Of a stretch of 64,000 nt of DNA, positions 20,667-28,797 are shown piece by piece. The notes beneath the pieces were generated by a model. That model made no database searches. It was given only the letters and a program-made list of their open reading frames with translations, and had not been told where the DNA came from. Every line of letters starts with the position of its first letter. Within the stretch, counting starts at the first letter, position 1. The stretch is from Pseudomonas sp. ML96. GTDB taxonomy: Bacteria; Pseudomonadota; Gammaproteobacteria; Pseudomonadales; Pseudomonadaceae. The stretch spans positions 62,001-126,000 of the forward strand of contig NZ_JPMY01000003.1 of the NCBI RefSeq assembly GCF_000761545.1. Direction: 5' to 3'. Position numbers and translations under genes: made by a program.

Positions 20667-20672
20667 GCCGCC

Positions 20673-22874
20673 ATGCCCCTGGATCGTGATGCCCTCAGAC
20701 AACGCCTGCTGGCCAGCTTCCGCGCCGAGGCGGCGGAGCGCCTGGCCATCCTGGCCGATGCCCTGGCCAACTGGCGCGAGGGCGGGGCCAGCCAGGACGA
20801 CGTCGAATCGCTGTTCCGCGAAGTGCACAGCATCAAGGGCGCCTCACGCGCCGCCGGAGTCAGCCAGATCGAACAGCTGTGCCATGCCTGGGAGAGCCTC
20901 CTCAGCGGAGTGCGGCATGGCGACCTGGAGCTGAGCCGCGAGCGGGTCGAGTTGTGCCGGCTGACGCTCAAGGTGGTGCAGCGCCTGCATGCCGAGCAGC
21001 CCGTGGAAGAACATGAGCTGGCCCAGCTGATCGACAGCCTCAACGACAGCGCCATGGGCCAGGAGGTGGCGCTGCCAGCAGTGGAGGTGGGCACTGCGGA
21101 GGTGAGCCCCCAGGACCCGGCCACGGTACGGGTCTCGACCCAGCGCCTGGATGCCTTGCTGTTCCATAGCGAGGTGCTGCTGCAGCACAAGCTGGAGGCC
21201 CAGGCCCATTTTCGGGCGCTACAGGAACATGCTGCGGCCTTCGAGCCGCAACGCAGCAAGCGAATGTTCGGCTCCGGCGCCTTGCGCCAGCTGCGCGAAA
21301 GTCTCAACGAGATGCCCGAGGGCGCCCGTGATGGGCTGAGGAGCGTGCTCGACTATCTCGACTGGAGCCTGTCCCAGTTCGACCGTCTGCACTTCGGCGC
21401 CAGCCGTCTGGCCAAGGCCGGTGGCCTGCTGGCCCAAGGCCTGACCCAACTCTCCGAATCGCTCACCGCCGAGATGCAGGACGCCTTGTTGCTCTCCGGC
21501 AGCAGCCTGTTCGAAGGCGTGCCGGCTATGGTCCAGGACCTCGCCAGCCAGGCTGGCAAGCGCGCGGAACTGGAAGTGCGTGGCGCCAGCCTGCAGATCG
21601 ACAAGCGCATTCTCGACGAGCTGCGCGTGGTGCTCACCCACCTGCTGCGCAACGCCATCGACCATGGCCTGGAAACCCCGGAGCAACGGGCTCTGCAGGG
21701 CAAGAGCGCGGCGGGCAAGCTGCTGGTGGAGCTGGTACAGGAATCCGCCGACCGCTTCGAGCTGCGTGTCGGCGACGACGGGCAGGGCATCGATGTGCGT
21801 AGACTGAAGGCCAAGGCCGTGTCCGCCGGGCGCCTCAGCCCCGAGCAAGCCGAGAACCTGGGCGAGCGCGAGGCGCTGGCGCTGATCTTCGTCTCCGGCC
21901 TGTCCACCAGCCCGATGCTGACCGACATCTCCGGGCGCGGCCTGGGCATGGCGATCATCCAGGACACAGTGGAGCGCATCGGCGGACGCATCGAGACCGA
22001 GACCCAGCCCGGTGCGGGCACCTGCTTCCACCTGCATCTGCCGCTCAGCCTGTCGACCTTCCGCGCAGTGATAGTGCGCAATGCCGAGCGCGTGTTCGCC
22101 GTGCCGGCGCTGGCGGTGGAGCGCTGCCTGCGGGTGTCGCCGAGTGCCATTCGCACCCTGGAGAACCGTCCCACTCTGGCCTTCGAGGGCCAGGTGCTGC
22201 CGCTGTGGCCACTGGGTGATGTGCTCGGCCTGGCACAGCCGGCGCTCGGCAGCGGTGACCTGACCCTGCTGCTACTTCGCGTGCGTGGCGAGCGCTTCGT
22301 GCTGCTGGTGGAGGAACTTCTCGGTGACCAGGAAATCATCGTCAAGAGCCTGGGCAAACAACTGCTGCGAGTGCGCAACCTGATGGGCGCCACCTTGTTG
22401 GGCGATGGCCAACTGGTGCCCATCCTGCATCCGGCCGACCTGTATCGCAGCGCACTGGCCAGCGAGGCTTCCAGCCTCAGCCAGAAGCCAAGAGAGCAGC
22501 GCGGTGAGACGCTCAAGCGCTTGCTAATTGCCGAGGATTCGTTCACCTCGCGTGGCCTGCTCAAGGCCATCCTCGAGGCGGCGGGTTACCGAGTCACCAC
22601 CGCCAACGATGGCCTGGAGGCCTGGAATGCCTTGAAGCAGGGGCAGTTCGATTTGCTGGTGTCCGACGTGGAAATGCCGCGTCTGGACGGCTTCACCCTG
22701 ACCTGCCGCATCCGCGCCGACCGTGAGTTGGCCGAGTTGCCGGTAGTGCTGGTGACAGCCCTGCATTCCGCCGAGGACCGCGCACGCGGTCTGGAATCGG
22801 GCGCCAATGCCTACCTGGCCAAGAGTGGCTTCGAGCAGGACAGCCTGCTTGAAGCCATCCGCCGGCTGCTCTGA
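20673..22874 (+). CDS. cheA: Hybrid CheA histidine kinase with C-terminal receiver (WspE-like)
   Basis: A 733-residue kinase. Domains in order: Hpt (residues 1-105) with phosphorylatable His52 in REVHSIKGASRAAG; dimerisation helices; HATPase (about 300-465) with N box LTHLLRNAIDHGLE, GDDGQGIDVRR and DISGRGLGMAII; CheW-like regulatory domain (about 467-600); and a receiver domain (about 612-733) with the acidic pair in LLIAEDS, phospho-acceptor Asp in LLVSDVEMPRLDGF and the conserved Lys in AYLAKS. This is the WspE layout (Hpt-kinase-CheW-REC). The start is the first in-frame ATG after an in-frame stop at 20664. CheB begins 10 bases after the stop. Confidence 0.92.
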   Translation: MPLDRDALRQRLLASFRAEAAERLAILADALANWREGGASQDDVESLFREVHSIKGASRAAGVSQIEQLCHAWESLLSGVRHGDLELSRERVELCRLTLKVVQRLHAEQPVEEHELAQLIDSLNDSAMGQEVALPAVEVGTAEVSPQDPATVRVSTQRLDALLFHSEVLLQHKLEAQAHFRALQEHAAAFEPQRSKRMFGSGALRQLRESLNEMPEGARDGLRSVLDYLDWSLSQFDRLHFGASRLAKAGGLLAQGLTQLSESLTAEMQDALLLSGSSLFEGVPAMVQDLASQAGKRAELEVRGASLQIDKRILDELRVVLTHLLRNAIDHGLETPEQRALQGKSAAGKLLVELVQESADRFELRVGDDGQGIDVRRLKAKAVSAGRLSPEQAENLGEREALALIFVSGLSTSPMLTDISGRGLGMAIIQDTVERIGGRIETETQPGAGTCFHLHLPLSLSTFRAVIVRNAERVFAVPALAVERCLRVSPSAIRTLENRPTLAFEGQVLPLWPLGDVLGLAQPALGSGDLTLLLLRVRGERFVLLVEELLGDQEIIVKSLGKQLLRVRNLMGATLLGDGQLVPILHPADLYRSALASEASSLSQKPREQRGETLKRLLIAEDSFTSRGLLKAILEAAGYRVTTANDGLEAWNALKQGQFDLLVSDVEMPRLDGFTLTCRIRADRELAELPVVLVTALHSAEDRARGLESGANAYLAKSGFEQDSLLEAIRRLL

Positions 22875-22884
22875 GGGAGATGCG

Positions 22885-23946
22885 ATGCGCGTATTGGTAG
22901 TGGACGATTCACCGGTGACCCGCATGCTGCTGCGCGCCGTACTCGAGGGCGAGGGCTTCGAGGTGCGCGAGGCGGGCAGCGGTGACGAAGCGCTACAGGT
23001 ACTGGCCGGGTTCACCCCGGACATCGTCACCATGGACGTGCACATGCCTGGCATGAATGGCTACGAGACTACCGAACGCATCCTCGAACGCTATCCGCTG
23101 CCGGTGGTGATCCTTTCGGCCAGCATCGATCACCGCGCCTCGGCCACCGCCATGCGTGCACTCGAGGCAGGCGCCCTGGCGGTGCTGGAGAAACCCACCG
23201 CACCGACCGCCGGGGACTTCGCCGACCGCATCGAGGAGCTGCTGCGCACACTGCGCAATATGGCCCAGGTAAAGATCAGCCGGCGCCAACGGCGCAGCGA
23301 AACCAGCATCACGCCCGGCATTCCTCCCGTGGTGGCGCAAACCGCGGCGCTCGCGCCGCAGCTGGTGGCCATCGGCGCCTCGGCCGGCGGGCCGCTGGCC
23401 ATCAAGGCCATGCTCCAGCGCCTGGTACCACAACCCTGGCCAATCGTGCTGGTGCAGCATATCGCGCCGGGCTTCCTGCCCAGTTTTCGCGACTGGCTGG
23501 CCAGCCTCACGCCGATGCGTGTGTGCGTCGCCGAGAACGGCCAGAGCCTGCTGCCGGATGTGCTCTATCTGGCGCCGGATCACCATCATCTGGGTTTCGC
23601 CGCCAATCGCGGCGTGCTGCTCGACGATGGTCCGCCGGTCGAGCACGTGCGTCCGGCCGCCAACCACATGTTCCGCTCGGTCGCCCGCCATTTCGGCAAG
23701 CAGGCGATCGGTATCCAGATGTCCGGCATGGGCCACGATGGCGCCCAGGGCCTGGCCGAGCTGCACAGCACCGGCGCGCTGACCCTGGTGCAGGACCCCA
23801 GCAGCGCGGTGATCGACTCGATGCCCAAAGCTGCCATCGAGCTGCAGGCTGCACGCCAGGTGCTGCCGCCCGAAGGCATCGCCGAGCTGCTCAATGCAAT
23901 AGCCGCCCACATGGCTGTAGTGAACGGAAGCAATGGGAGGGAATGA
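22885..23946 (+). CDS. cheB: CheB protein-glutamate methylesterase (WspF-like)
   Basis: A 353-residue two-domain protein. The receiver domain (1-120) has the acidic pair in LVVDDSP and phospho-acceptor Asp51 in IVTMDVHMPGMNG. The C-terminal methylesterase (about 158-350) has a complete catalytic triad: Ser166 in AIGASAGGP, His192 in VQHIAPGF and Asp285 in GMGHDGAQG. It removes methyl groups from receptor glutamates and competes with CheA outputs for phosphate. ATG 22885 was chosen because GAGGGAGATG precedes it and the protein then opens with MRVLVVDDSP. The stop lies one base before the next start. Confidence 0.93.
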   Translation: MRVLVVDDSPVTRMLLRAVLEGEGFEVREAGSGDEALQVLAGFTPDIVTMDVHMPGMNGYETTERILERYPLPVVILSASIDHRASATAMRALEAGALAVLEKPTAPTAGDFADRIEELLRTLRNMAQVKISRRQRRSETSITPGIPPVVAQTAALAPQLVAIGASAGGPLAIKAMLQRLVPQPWPIVLVQHIAPGFLPSFRDWLASLTPMRVCVAENGQSLLPDVLYLAPDHHHLGFAANRGVLLDDGPPVEHVRPAANHMFRSVARHFGKQAIGIQMSGMGHDGAQGLAELHSTGALTLVQDPSSAVIDSMPKAAIELQAARQVLPPEGIAELLNAIAAHMAVVNGSNGRE

Positions 23947-23947
23947 C

Positions 23948-26900
23948 ATGTACGCGGATGCCGAAATCCTGGTGGTGGAAGACAGCCCCACCCAGGCGAC
24001 AGAGCTGCAGTACATGCTCGAAGCCGTCGGCTGCAAGGTGCGCGTCGCGCGCAATGGCCGCGAGGCGCTGGAGATGGTGGCGGTGCGCAAACCGACCATC
24101 GTCATCAGCGACATCGTCATGCCGGAAATGGACGGCTACGAGCTGTGTCGCCAGCTCAAAAGCTCGGCGCAGACCCAGGCGATCCCGATCATCCTGGTGA
24201 CCTCGCTGGCCGATGCCCGCGACGTGGTGCATGGCCTGGCTTCCGGGGCGGACAACTTCATCGTCAAACCCTTTGACGAGAAGTACCTGATGTCGCGCAT
24301 CCGCTACTTCCTGATCAACCTCGAGCTGCGGACCCACGAGCGCGTGCAGATGGGCGTGGAAGTGGTGCTGGAGGGCGAGCGCCACTTCATTACCGCCGGC
24401 CGCCAGCAGATTCTCGACCTGCTGATCTCCACCTACGAGCAGGGCGTGCGTCTAAATCAGGAGCTACAGCACAAGCACGACGAGCTGACGCGCACCAATT
24501 CGCTGCTCAACTGCCTGTTCCACTTCACCAGTGGGCTGACCGACGCCAAGAGCGAGCGCCATGTGATCGATGCCGCGCTGCGGCGCATCCTCGAGTTCCC
24601 CGACGCGGTCGGCGCCTGGCTGCTGCTGGACGCTTCCGGCGATCCCAAGGAGCCCGCGGTGGTGGCCGGCGCCTGTGCGCGAGGCCCGAACTACGCCACT
24701 GCCGACCTGGACAGCTGCGCACTCAACTGCCCGTGCCGACACGCCTGGCATGAGGACAAGCTGAGCCAGCCGAGCAACATCAGTAACTGCCCGGCGCTCA
24801 GCGCCAAGCCAGGGGAGGGTATCCACGCCAGCATTCCGCTGCAGTTGAGCGGCGAGACCATCGGCATGCTCAACGTGGTGCAACGCGACGCTCGTCCCTG
24901 GTCGGCCGACTCGCTCAGCGCCCTGGCGTCCATTGGCCGTCAGCTGGCCATGGCTCTGGGGCGGGTGCGTCTGTTCGAGAGCATGGAACAGCTGGTGGAG
25001 CAGCGTACTGAGGCTCTGACCACCAGCGAACAATTGCTGCGCAAGGTGCTCGACAACCTGCCGGTGGGGGTGTTCGTCACCGACCCGCAGGGCCGCCTGA
25101 TCATGAGTAACCCGGAGAGCAGCCTGATCTGGGGCGGTGCGCACCCCGGTGGCACCGAGGGGTACGCCCACTACCGCGGCTGGTGGGCTGAGAGTGGCGA
25201 GCGCATCACCGAGAGCGACTGGTCGATGATGCGCGCGGTCAAGCAGGGGCGCATTTCGCGCAACGAAGTGATCGACATCGAGACCTTCAAGGGCCAGCGC
25301 AAGACCATTCTCAACTCGGCTGTGCCGTTCCTCGATGCCAACCAGGTGATCCAGGGCGCCATCGTGGTGATCCAGGACATCACCGAGCAGCGCCGTCGCG
25401 ATCTGGAGATCCGTACCCGCACGCGGGCCGTGGAGGCCAGCGTCAACGCGGTGATCATCACCGACGCCGAGCAGGATGATCACCCCATCGTCTACGCCAA
25501 CCCGGCCTTCGAGCGCATCACCGGTTATTCGGTGCAGGAGGTGCTGGGGCGCAACTGCCGCTTCCTGCAGGGCGCGGAGCGCGACCAGCCCGAGCTGGAC
25601 AACATTCGCCGCGCGCTGGCGGCGCAGGAGGAGGGCGCGGCACTGCTGCGCAACTTCCGCAAGGATGGCTCGGAGTTCTGGAATGACCTGCGGGTAGCGC
25701 CGGTGATCAACGATCGCGGCAAGGTCAGCCATTTCGTCGGCATCCTCCACGATGTGACAGAGAGCAAGCGCTACCAGGAGGAGCTGGAGCATCAGGCCAA
25801 CCACGACAGCCTCACCGGCCTGCCCAATCGAAACCTGCTCAACGACCGTATCGGCCAGGCCATCGCCTTCGCCGGGCGCGACAACAGCCCGTTCACCGTC
25901 GCCTTCATGGATATCGACAACTTCAAAGTGGTCAACGACAGTCTCGGCCACGGCATCGGCGACCAGTTGCTGGTCGAGGTTGCTTCGCGCCTGCGCGGCG
26001 GCATCCGCGACATCGACACCATCGCGCGGCTGGGCGGTGACGAGTTCGTCATCGTGCTGGTCGACGGCATGCAGCTCAGCGAGCAGATCAACTGGTTGGA
26101 AGGCCTGAAAAACCGCATCGCCACGCCGATAATGCTCGACGACCAGGAAGTGCTGGTCAGCTGCAGCATCGGCTTCTGCTGCTATCCCGCCGATGGCCGC
26201 GACGTGGAAACCCTGCTGCGCAATGCCGACACCGCCATGTACCAGGCCAAGCACCAGGGGCGTAACCGTATCTGTGCCTTCATGCCGGAGATGAACGAGC
26301 AGGTGCAGACGCGCCTGGCCCTGGAACGGCAGATCCGCCATGCCCTGCAGAACCAGGAATTCATTGTCTTCTACCAGCCACAGCTGGACCTGCAGAGCGG
26401 CCGCCTGTGCGGCTTCGAGGCGCTGGTGCGCTGGAGTCGCGACGGCAGCATCGTGTCGCCGGCCGAGTTCATTCCGCTGGCCGAGGAGACCGGCTGGATC
26501 GCCTCCATCGACTTCTATGTGTTCGAAGTGGTATGCCGGCAGCTGGTGATCTGGCGCGAGTTCTTCGGCCAGGACCTCAGCGTGGCGGTCAACTTCTCGG
26601 CCATCAGTTTCGCCGAAGACGACTTCATCGAGCGCATCCTCGGCGTGCTCAAGGCCCAGGCCATTCCGCCGCGCTGGATCAAGGTCGAGCTGACCGAAAC
26701 CATCCTCGCCAGCGACGCTGGCGAGGTGCAGAAGAAGATGCAGCGCCTGTGCGACCTGGGCGTGCGCTTCTCGATCGACGACTTCGGCACCGGCTATTCC
26801 TCGCTGGGCTATCTCAAGCGCTTCCCGTTCCGCCAGCTGAAGATCGACCGCAGCTTCATCACCGACATCCTCACCGAGCCGGACAGCGCCTCGCTGGCGC

Positions 26901-27526
26901 GCTCGATGATCTCCATCGGCCATAACCTGGGCATCCGCGTGATCGCCGAAGGGGTAGAGCAGGCCGAGCAGATGAGCTTCCTGCGCGCCGCCGGCTGCGA
27001 CGAGCTGCAGGGATATTTCTACTCACCACCGCTGCCGCCGCTAGCATGCATGCAGTTCCTCCAAGGCAACGCGCCGCTCAGCCTGCCGACCAACATCATC
27101 GATGGCAGCGCACGTTATCTACTGGTAATCGACTCGGCGGAGCAGGAGCTGGATGAACTGCGCCGCACCCTGCGCCTGGAGAGCTACACCATCCTCAACG
27201 CGGCTGATGCCCAGGAAGCACTCAGCCTGATGGCTACCCACCCGGTAGACGTGGTGTTGGCCGACCTGGAGCTGGCGGACATGAGCGGCGTGGACTTCCT
27301 GCGCAAGATCAGAACCATCTACCCGGACGCAGTACGCATGCTGCTGGGCAGCGCCAATGCAGTGACCAGCATCCTCAAGGCACTCAACGAAGGCGTGATC
27401 TACCGCTTCGTCACCAGCCCTTGGGAGGCGGAGGATCTGCGCAATCAGGTGCGCGATGCCTTCCAGTTGCGCGAACTGCACCGCGAGAACAGGCGCCTGC
27501 GCGAGCAGTTCGACCAGACACGCTGA
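23948..27526 (+). CDS. REC-GAF-PAS-LOV-GGDEF-EAL-REC cyclic-di-GMP enzyme
   Basis: A 1192-residue output protein in the position occupied by WspR. Domains: receiver (1-120; Asp in IVISDIVMPEMDGYE); GAF (about 190-345) with a Cys cluster (257, 261, 263, 281); PAS (about 365-485); LOV (about 492-610) with GRNCRFLQG (photoactive Cys537), YANPAF, RNFRKDG and EFWN; GGDEF (about 620-785) with intact motif 696-700 and an RDID inhibitory site five residues upstream; EAL (about 800-1045) with EAL at 824-826, ELTE, DDFGTGYSSL, KIDRSF and ELQGYF; a second receiver (about 1055-1175). Both synthase and phosphodiesterase motifs look active. Leu600 replaces the usual LOV signalling Gln. ATG 23948 follows GGGAGGGAA. 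Confidence 0.93.
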   Translation: MYADAEILVVEDSPTQATELQYMLEAVGCKVRVARNGREALEMVAVRKPTIVISDIVMPEMDGYELCRQLKSSAQTQAIPIILVTSLADARDVVHGLASGADNFIVKPFDEKYLMSRIRYFLINLELRTHERVQMGVEVVLEGERHFITAGRQQILDLLISTYEQGVRLNQELQHKHDELTRTNSLLNCLFHFTSGLTDAKSERHVIDAALRRILEFPDAVGAWLLLDASGDPKEPAVVAGACARGPNYATADLDSCALNCPCRHAWHEDKLSQPSNISNCPALSAKPGEGIHASIPLQLSGETIGMLNVVQRDARPWSADSLSALASIGRQLAMALGRVRLFESMEQLVEQRTEALTTSEQLLRKVLDNLPVGVFVTDPQGRLIMSNPESSLIWGGAHPGGTEGYAHYRGWWAESGERITESDWSMMRAVKQGRISRNEVIDIETFKGQRKTILNSAVPFLDANQVIQGAIVVIQDITEQRRRDLEIRTRTRAVEASVNAVIITDAEQDDHPIVYANPAFERITGYSVQEVLGRNCRFLQGAERDQPELDNIRRALAAQEEGAALLRNFRKDGSEFWNDLRVAPVINDRGKVSHFVGILHDVTESKRYQEELEHQANHDSLTGLPNRNLLNDRIGQAIAFAGRDNSPFTVAFMDIDNFKVVNDSLGHGIGDQLLVEVASRLRGGIRDIDTIARLGGDEFVIVLVDGMQLSEQINWLEGLKNRIATPIMLDDQEVLVSCSIGFCCYPADGRDVETLLRNADTAMYQAKHQGRNRICAFMPEMNEQVQTRLALERQIRHALQNQEFIVFYQPQLDLQSGRLCGFEALVRWSRDGSIVSPAEFIPLAEETGWIASIDFYVFEVVCRQLVIWREFFGQDLSVAVNFSAISFAEDDFIERILGVLKAQAIPPRWIKVELTETILASDAGEVQKKMQRLCDLGVRFSIDDFGTGYSSLGYLKRFPFRQLKIDRSFITDILTEPDSASLARSMISIGHNLGIRVIAEGVEQAEQMSFLRAAGCDELQGYFYSPPLPPLACMQFLQGNAPLSLPTNIIDGSARYLLVIDSAEQELDELRRTLRLESYTILNAADAQEALSLMATHPVDVVLADLELADMSGVDFLRKIRTIYPDAVRMLLGSANAVTSILKALNEGVIYRFVTSPWEAEDLRNQVRDAFQLRELHRENRRLREQFDQTR

Positions 27527-27831
27527 AGGAGAGGGCAAAGACTTCGCAGCGAGACTCTGGTGGTGTTGTCGTTCAGTGCGTCAGCACAAGCTGAAGCCGG
27601 TCACCATTGCTGGATGTTTGATTCAGCGTCCAGAAAGAGACAAAGGCGACGGCCAGGGTGCTGCTGTTCCGAGAGCTGGGATTATGATTCGTGAGCGGCG
27701 TCTGTTATGGATTCTGAAATGTCGAACACATATCGGATTCGGTTGTTCGAGGTGGGGCTACAGAGCCGAGGCTGCCTACGCATGATTAGCACAGTTGTAA
27801 TGCGGAGATGGGCTAAAGGGTTCCGTCTCTT

Positions 27832-27861
27832 TATACATTATTTAACATAATATACATTATG
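27832..27861. promoter_or_regulatory. Repeated AT-rich candidate operator
   Basis: TATACATTAT occurs at 27832-27841 and again at 27851-27860, and CATAAT-ATAC-ATTATG (27846-27861) is an inverted repeat. By my alignment the element matches only about 12 of 19 positions of the classical Fur consensus. It is reported as a candidate operator for the iron-import genes, protein unknown. Confidence 0.3.
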
Positions 27862-27971
27862 CGAATTTATGAGTGCACATCTCTAGGCCTGTTCGTAAGT
27901 TCGCATACAGCGCCTTTCGTTAAATCCGAGGATTTGTCCTTCCTTTTTATGATTCAATCTTGTTTGCAGTA

Positions 27972-27984
27972 GATAATCGTTTTT
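27972..27984 (+). promoter_or_regulatory. Partial Fur-box-like site before fhuC
   Basis: GATAATCGTTTTT matches 10 of 13 positions of the second part of the Fur consensus (GATAATCATTATC), 46 bases upstream of the fhuC start. It is plausible for a siderophore importer but weak alone. Confidence 0.35.
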
Positions 27985-28029
27985 GGCTAAAGTCCCCGCC
28001 TTCGAGAGGCCGGCATTCAAGGATCGACC

Positions 28030-28797
28030 ATGTTCCGACTCGATGCAGTCAGCTTTAGTCTGCCAGAGCGCACGCTTCTGCATCCGCTCACGCTCGATAT
28101 TCCTCAGGGCCAAATGGTTGGCCTGATTGGCCATAACGGCTCCGGCAAATCCACGCTGTTGAAGATGCTGGCGCGCCAGCAGCCGGCAAGCACCGGTCGA
28201 GTGCTGCTGGACGACAAACCTGTATCTGACTGGAAGGATCGCGACTTCGCTCGCCAAGTGGCCTATCTACCGCAGCAACTGCCATCGGCGGAAAGCCTCA
28301 CGGTGCGCGAACTTATCGGGTTTGGTCGCTATCCCTGGCACGGACTGCTTGGCCGTTTCGGGGCCGAAGACCATGCCAAGGTCCGCGAGGCCATGGAATT
28401 GACCGACACGCAGCGCTTCGCCGAGCGCATGGTCGACAGCCTATCTGGTGGCGAGCGCCAGCGTGTCTGGCTGGCCATGTTGCTGGCACAGAACAGCCGC
28501 TATCTGCTGCTCGACGAACCCACTTCGGCTCTCGATATAGCGCACCAGGTTGAGGTGCTAGGCCTGGTGCATCGCCTTAGCCAACAACTGGGACTGAGCG
28601 TGATCGTGGTACTGCACGACATCAATATGGCTAGCCGCTACTGCGACCGCCTGATCGCGCTGCACAGCGGCCGGCTGCTACTGGACGGCAGCCCAGCCGA
28701 GCTGATGACCGACAGCAATCTGGAGGCCATCTATGGCCTGCCCATGCAGGTGCTCAGCCATCCCCACGGCCAGCAACCTATCGCCGTGGTGATCTGA
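28030..28797 (+). CDS. fhuC: Ferric-hydroxamate ABC importer ATPase (FhuC-like)
   Basis: A 255-residue ABC ATPase of the FecE/FhuC group that powers uptake of ferric siderophore from periplasm to cytoplasm. Walker A GHNGSGKST (about 36-44), Q-loop YLPQQLPSAESLTVREL, signature LSGGERQRVW, Walker B YLLLDEPTSALD and H-loop VLHDINMA are all present. AAGGA lies upstream of the ATG. The stop overlaps the start of the binding-protein gene as TGATG. The three genes fhuC, fhuD and fhuB form one coupled operon next to hydroxamate biosynthesis genes, supporting a hydroxamate substrate. Confidence 0.92.
   Translation: MFRLDAVSFSLPERTLLHPLTLDIPQGQMVGLIGHNGSGKSTLLKMLARQQPASTGRVLLDDKPVSDWKDRDFARQVAYLPQQLPSAESLTVRELIGFGRYPWHGLLGRFGAEDHAKVREAMELTDTQRFAERMVDSLSGGERQRVWLAMLLAQNSRYLLLDEPTSALDIAHQVEVLGLVHRLSQQLGLSVIVVLHDINMASRYCDRLIALHSGRLLLDGSPAELMTDSNLEAIYGLPMQVLSHPHGQQPIAVVI

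Larger units (their letters stand above)
27527..28029. other. 500-bp intergenic region between the Wsp-like operon and the siderophore locus
   Basis: No convincing gene is visible. Codon usage in the open stretches is unlike the neighbours, and base composition drops markedly in AT around 27820-27990. It contains two direct copies of TATACATTAT 19 bases apart and a partial Fur-like half-site near the fhuC promoter. It looks like a junction between two gene blocks plus the fhuC promoter. Confidence 0.6.

Noticed and set aside
27456..27785. A 109-codon plus-strand frame overlapping the end of the cyclic-di-GMP gene
   Set aside because: It overlaps the real gene, lacks a ribosome-binding site, and its sequence is unlike any family; it is treated as intergenic.
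27915..27945. TAAAT sequence upstream of fhuC as a PvdS-type promoter
   Set aside because: No CGT occurs 16 or 17 bases downstream; the spacing rule met in the receptor and MbtH promoters fails here.
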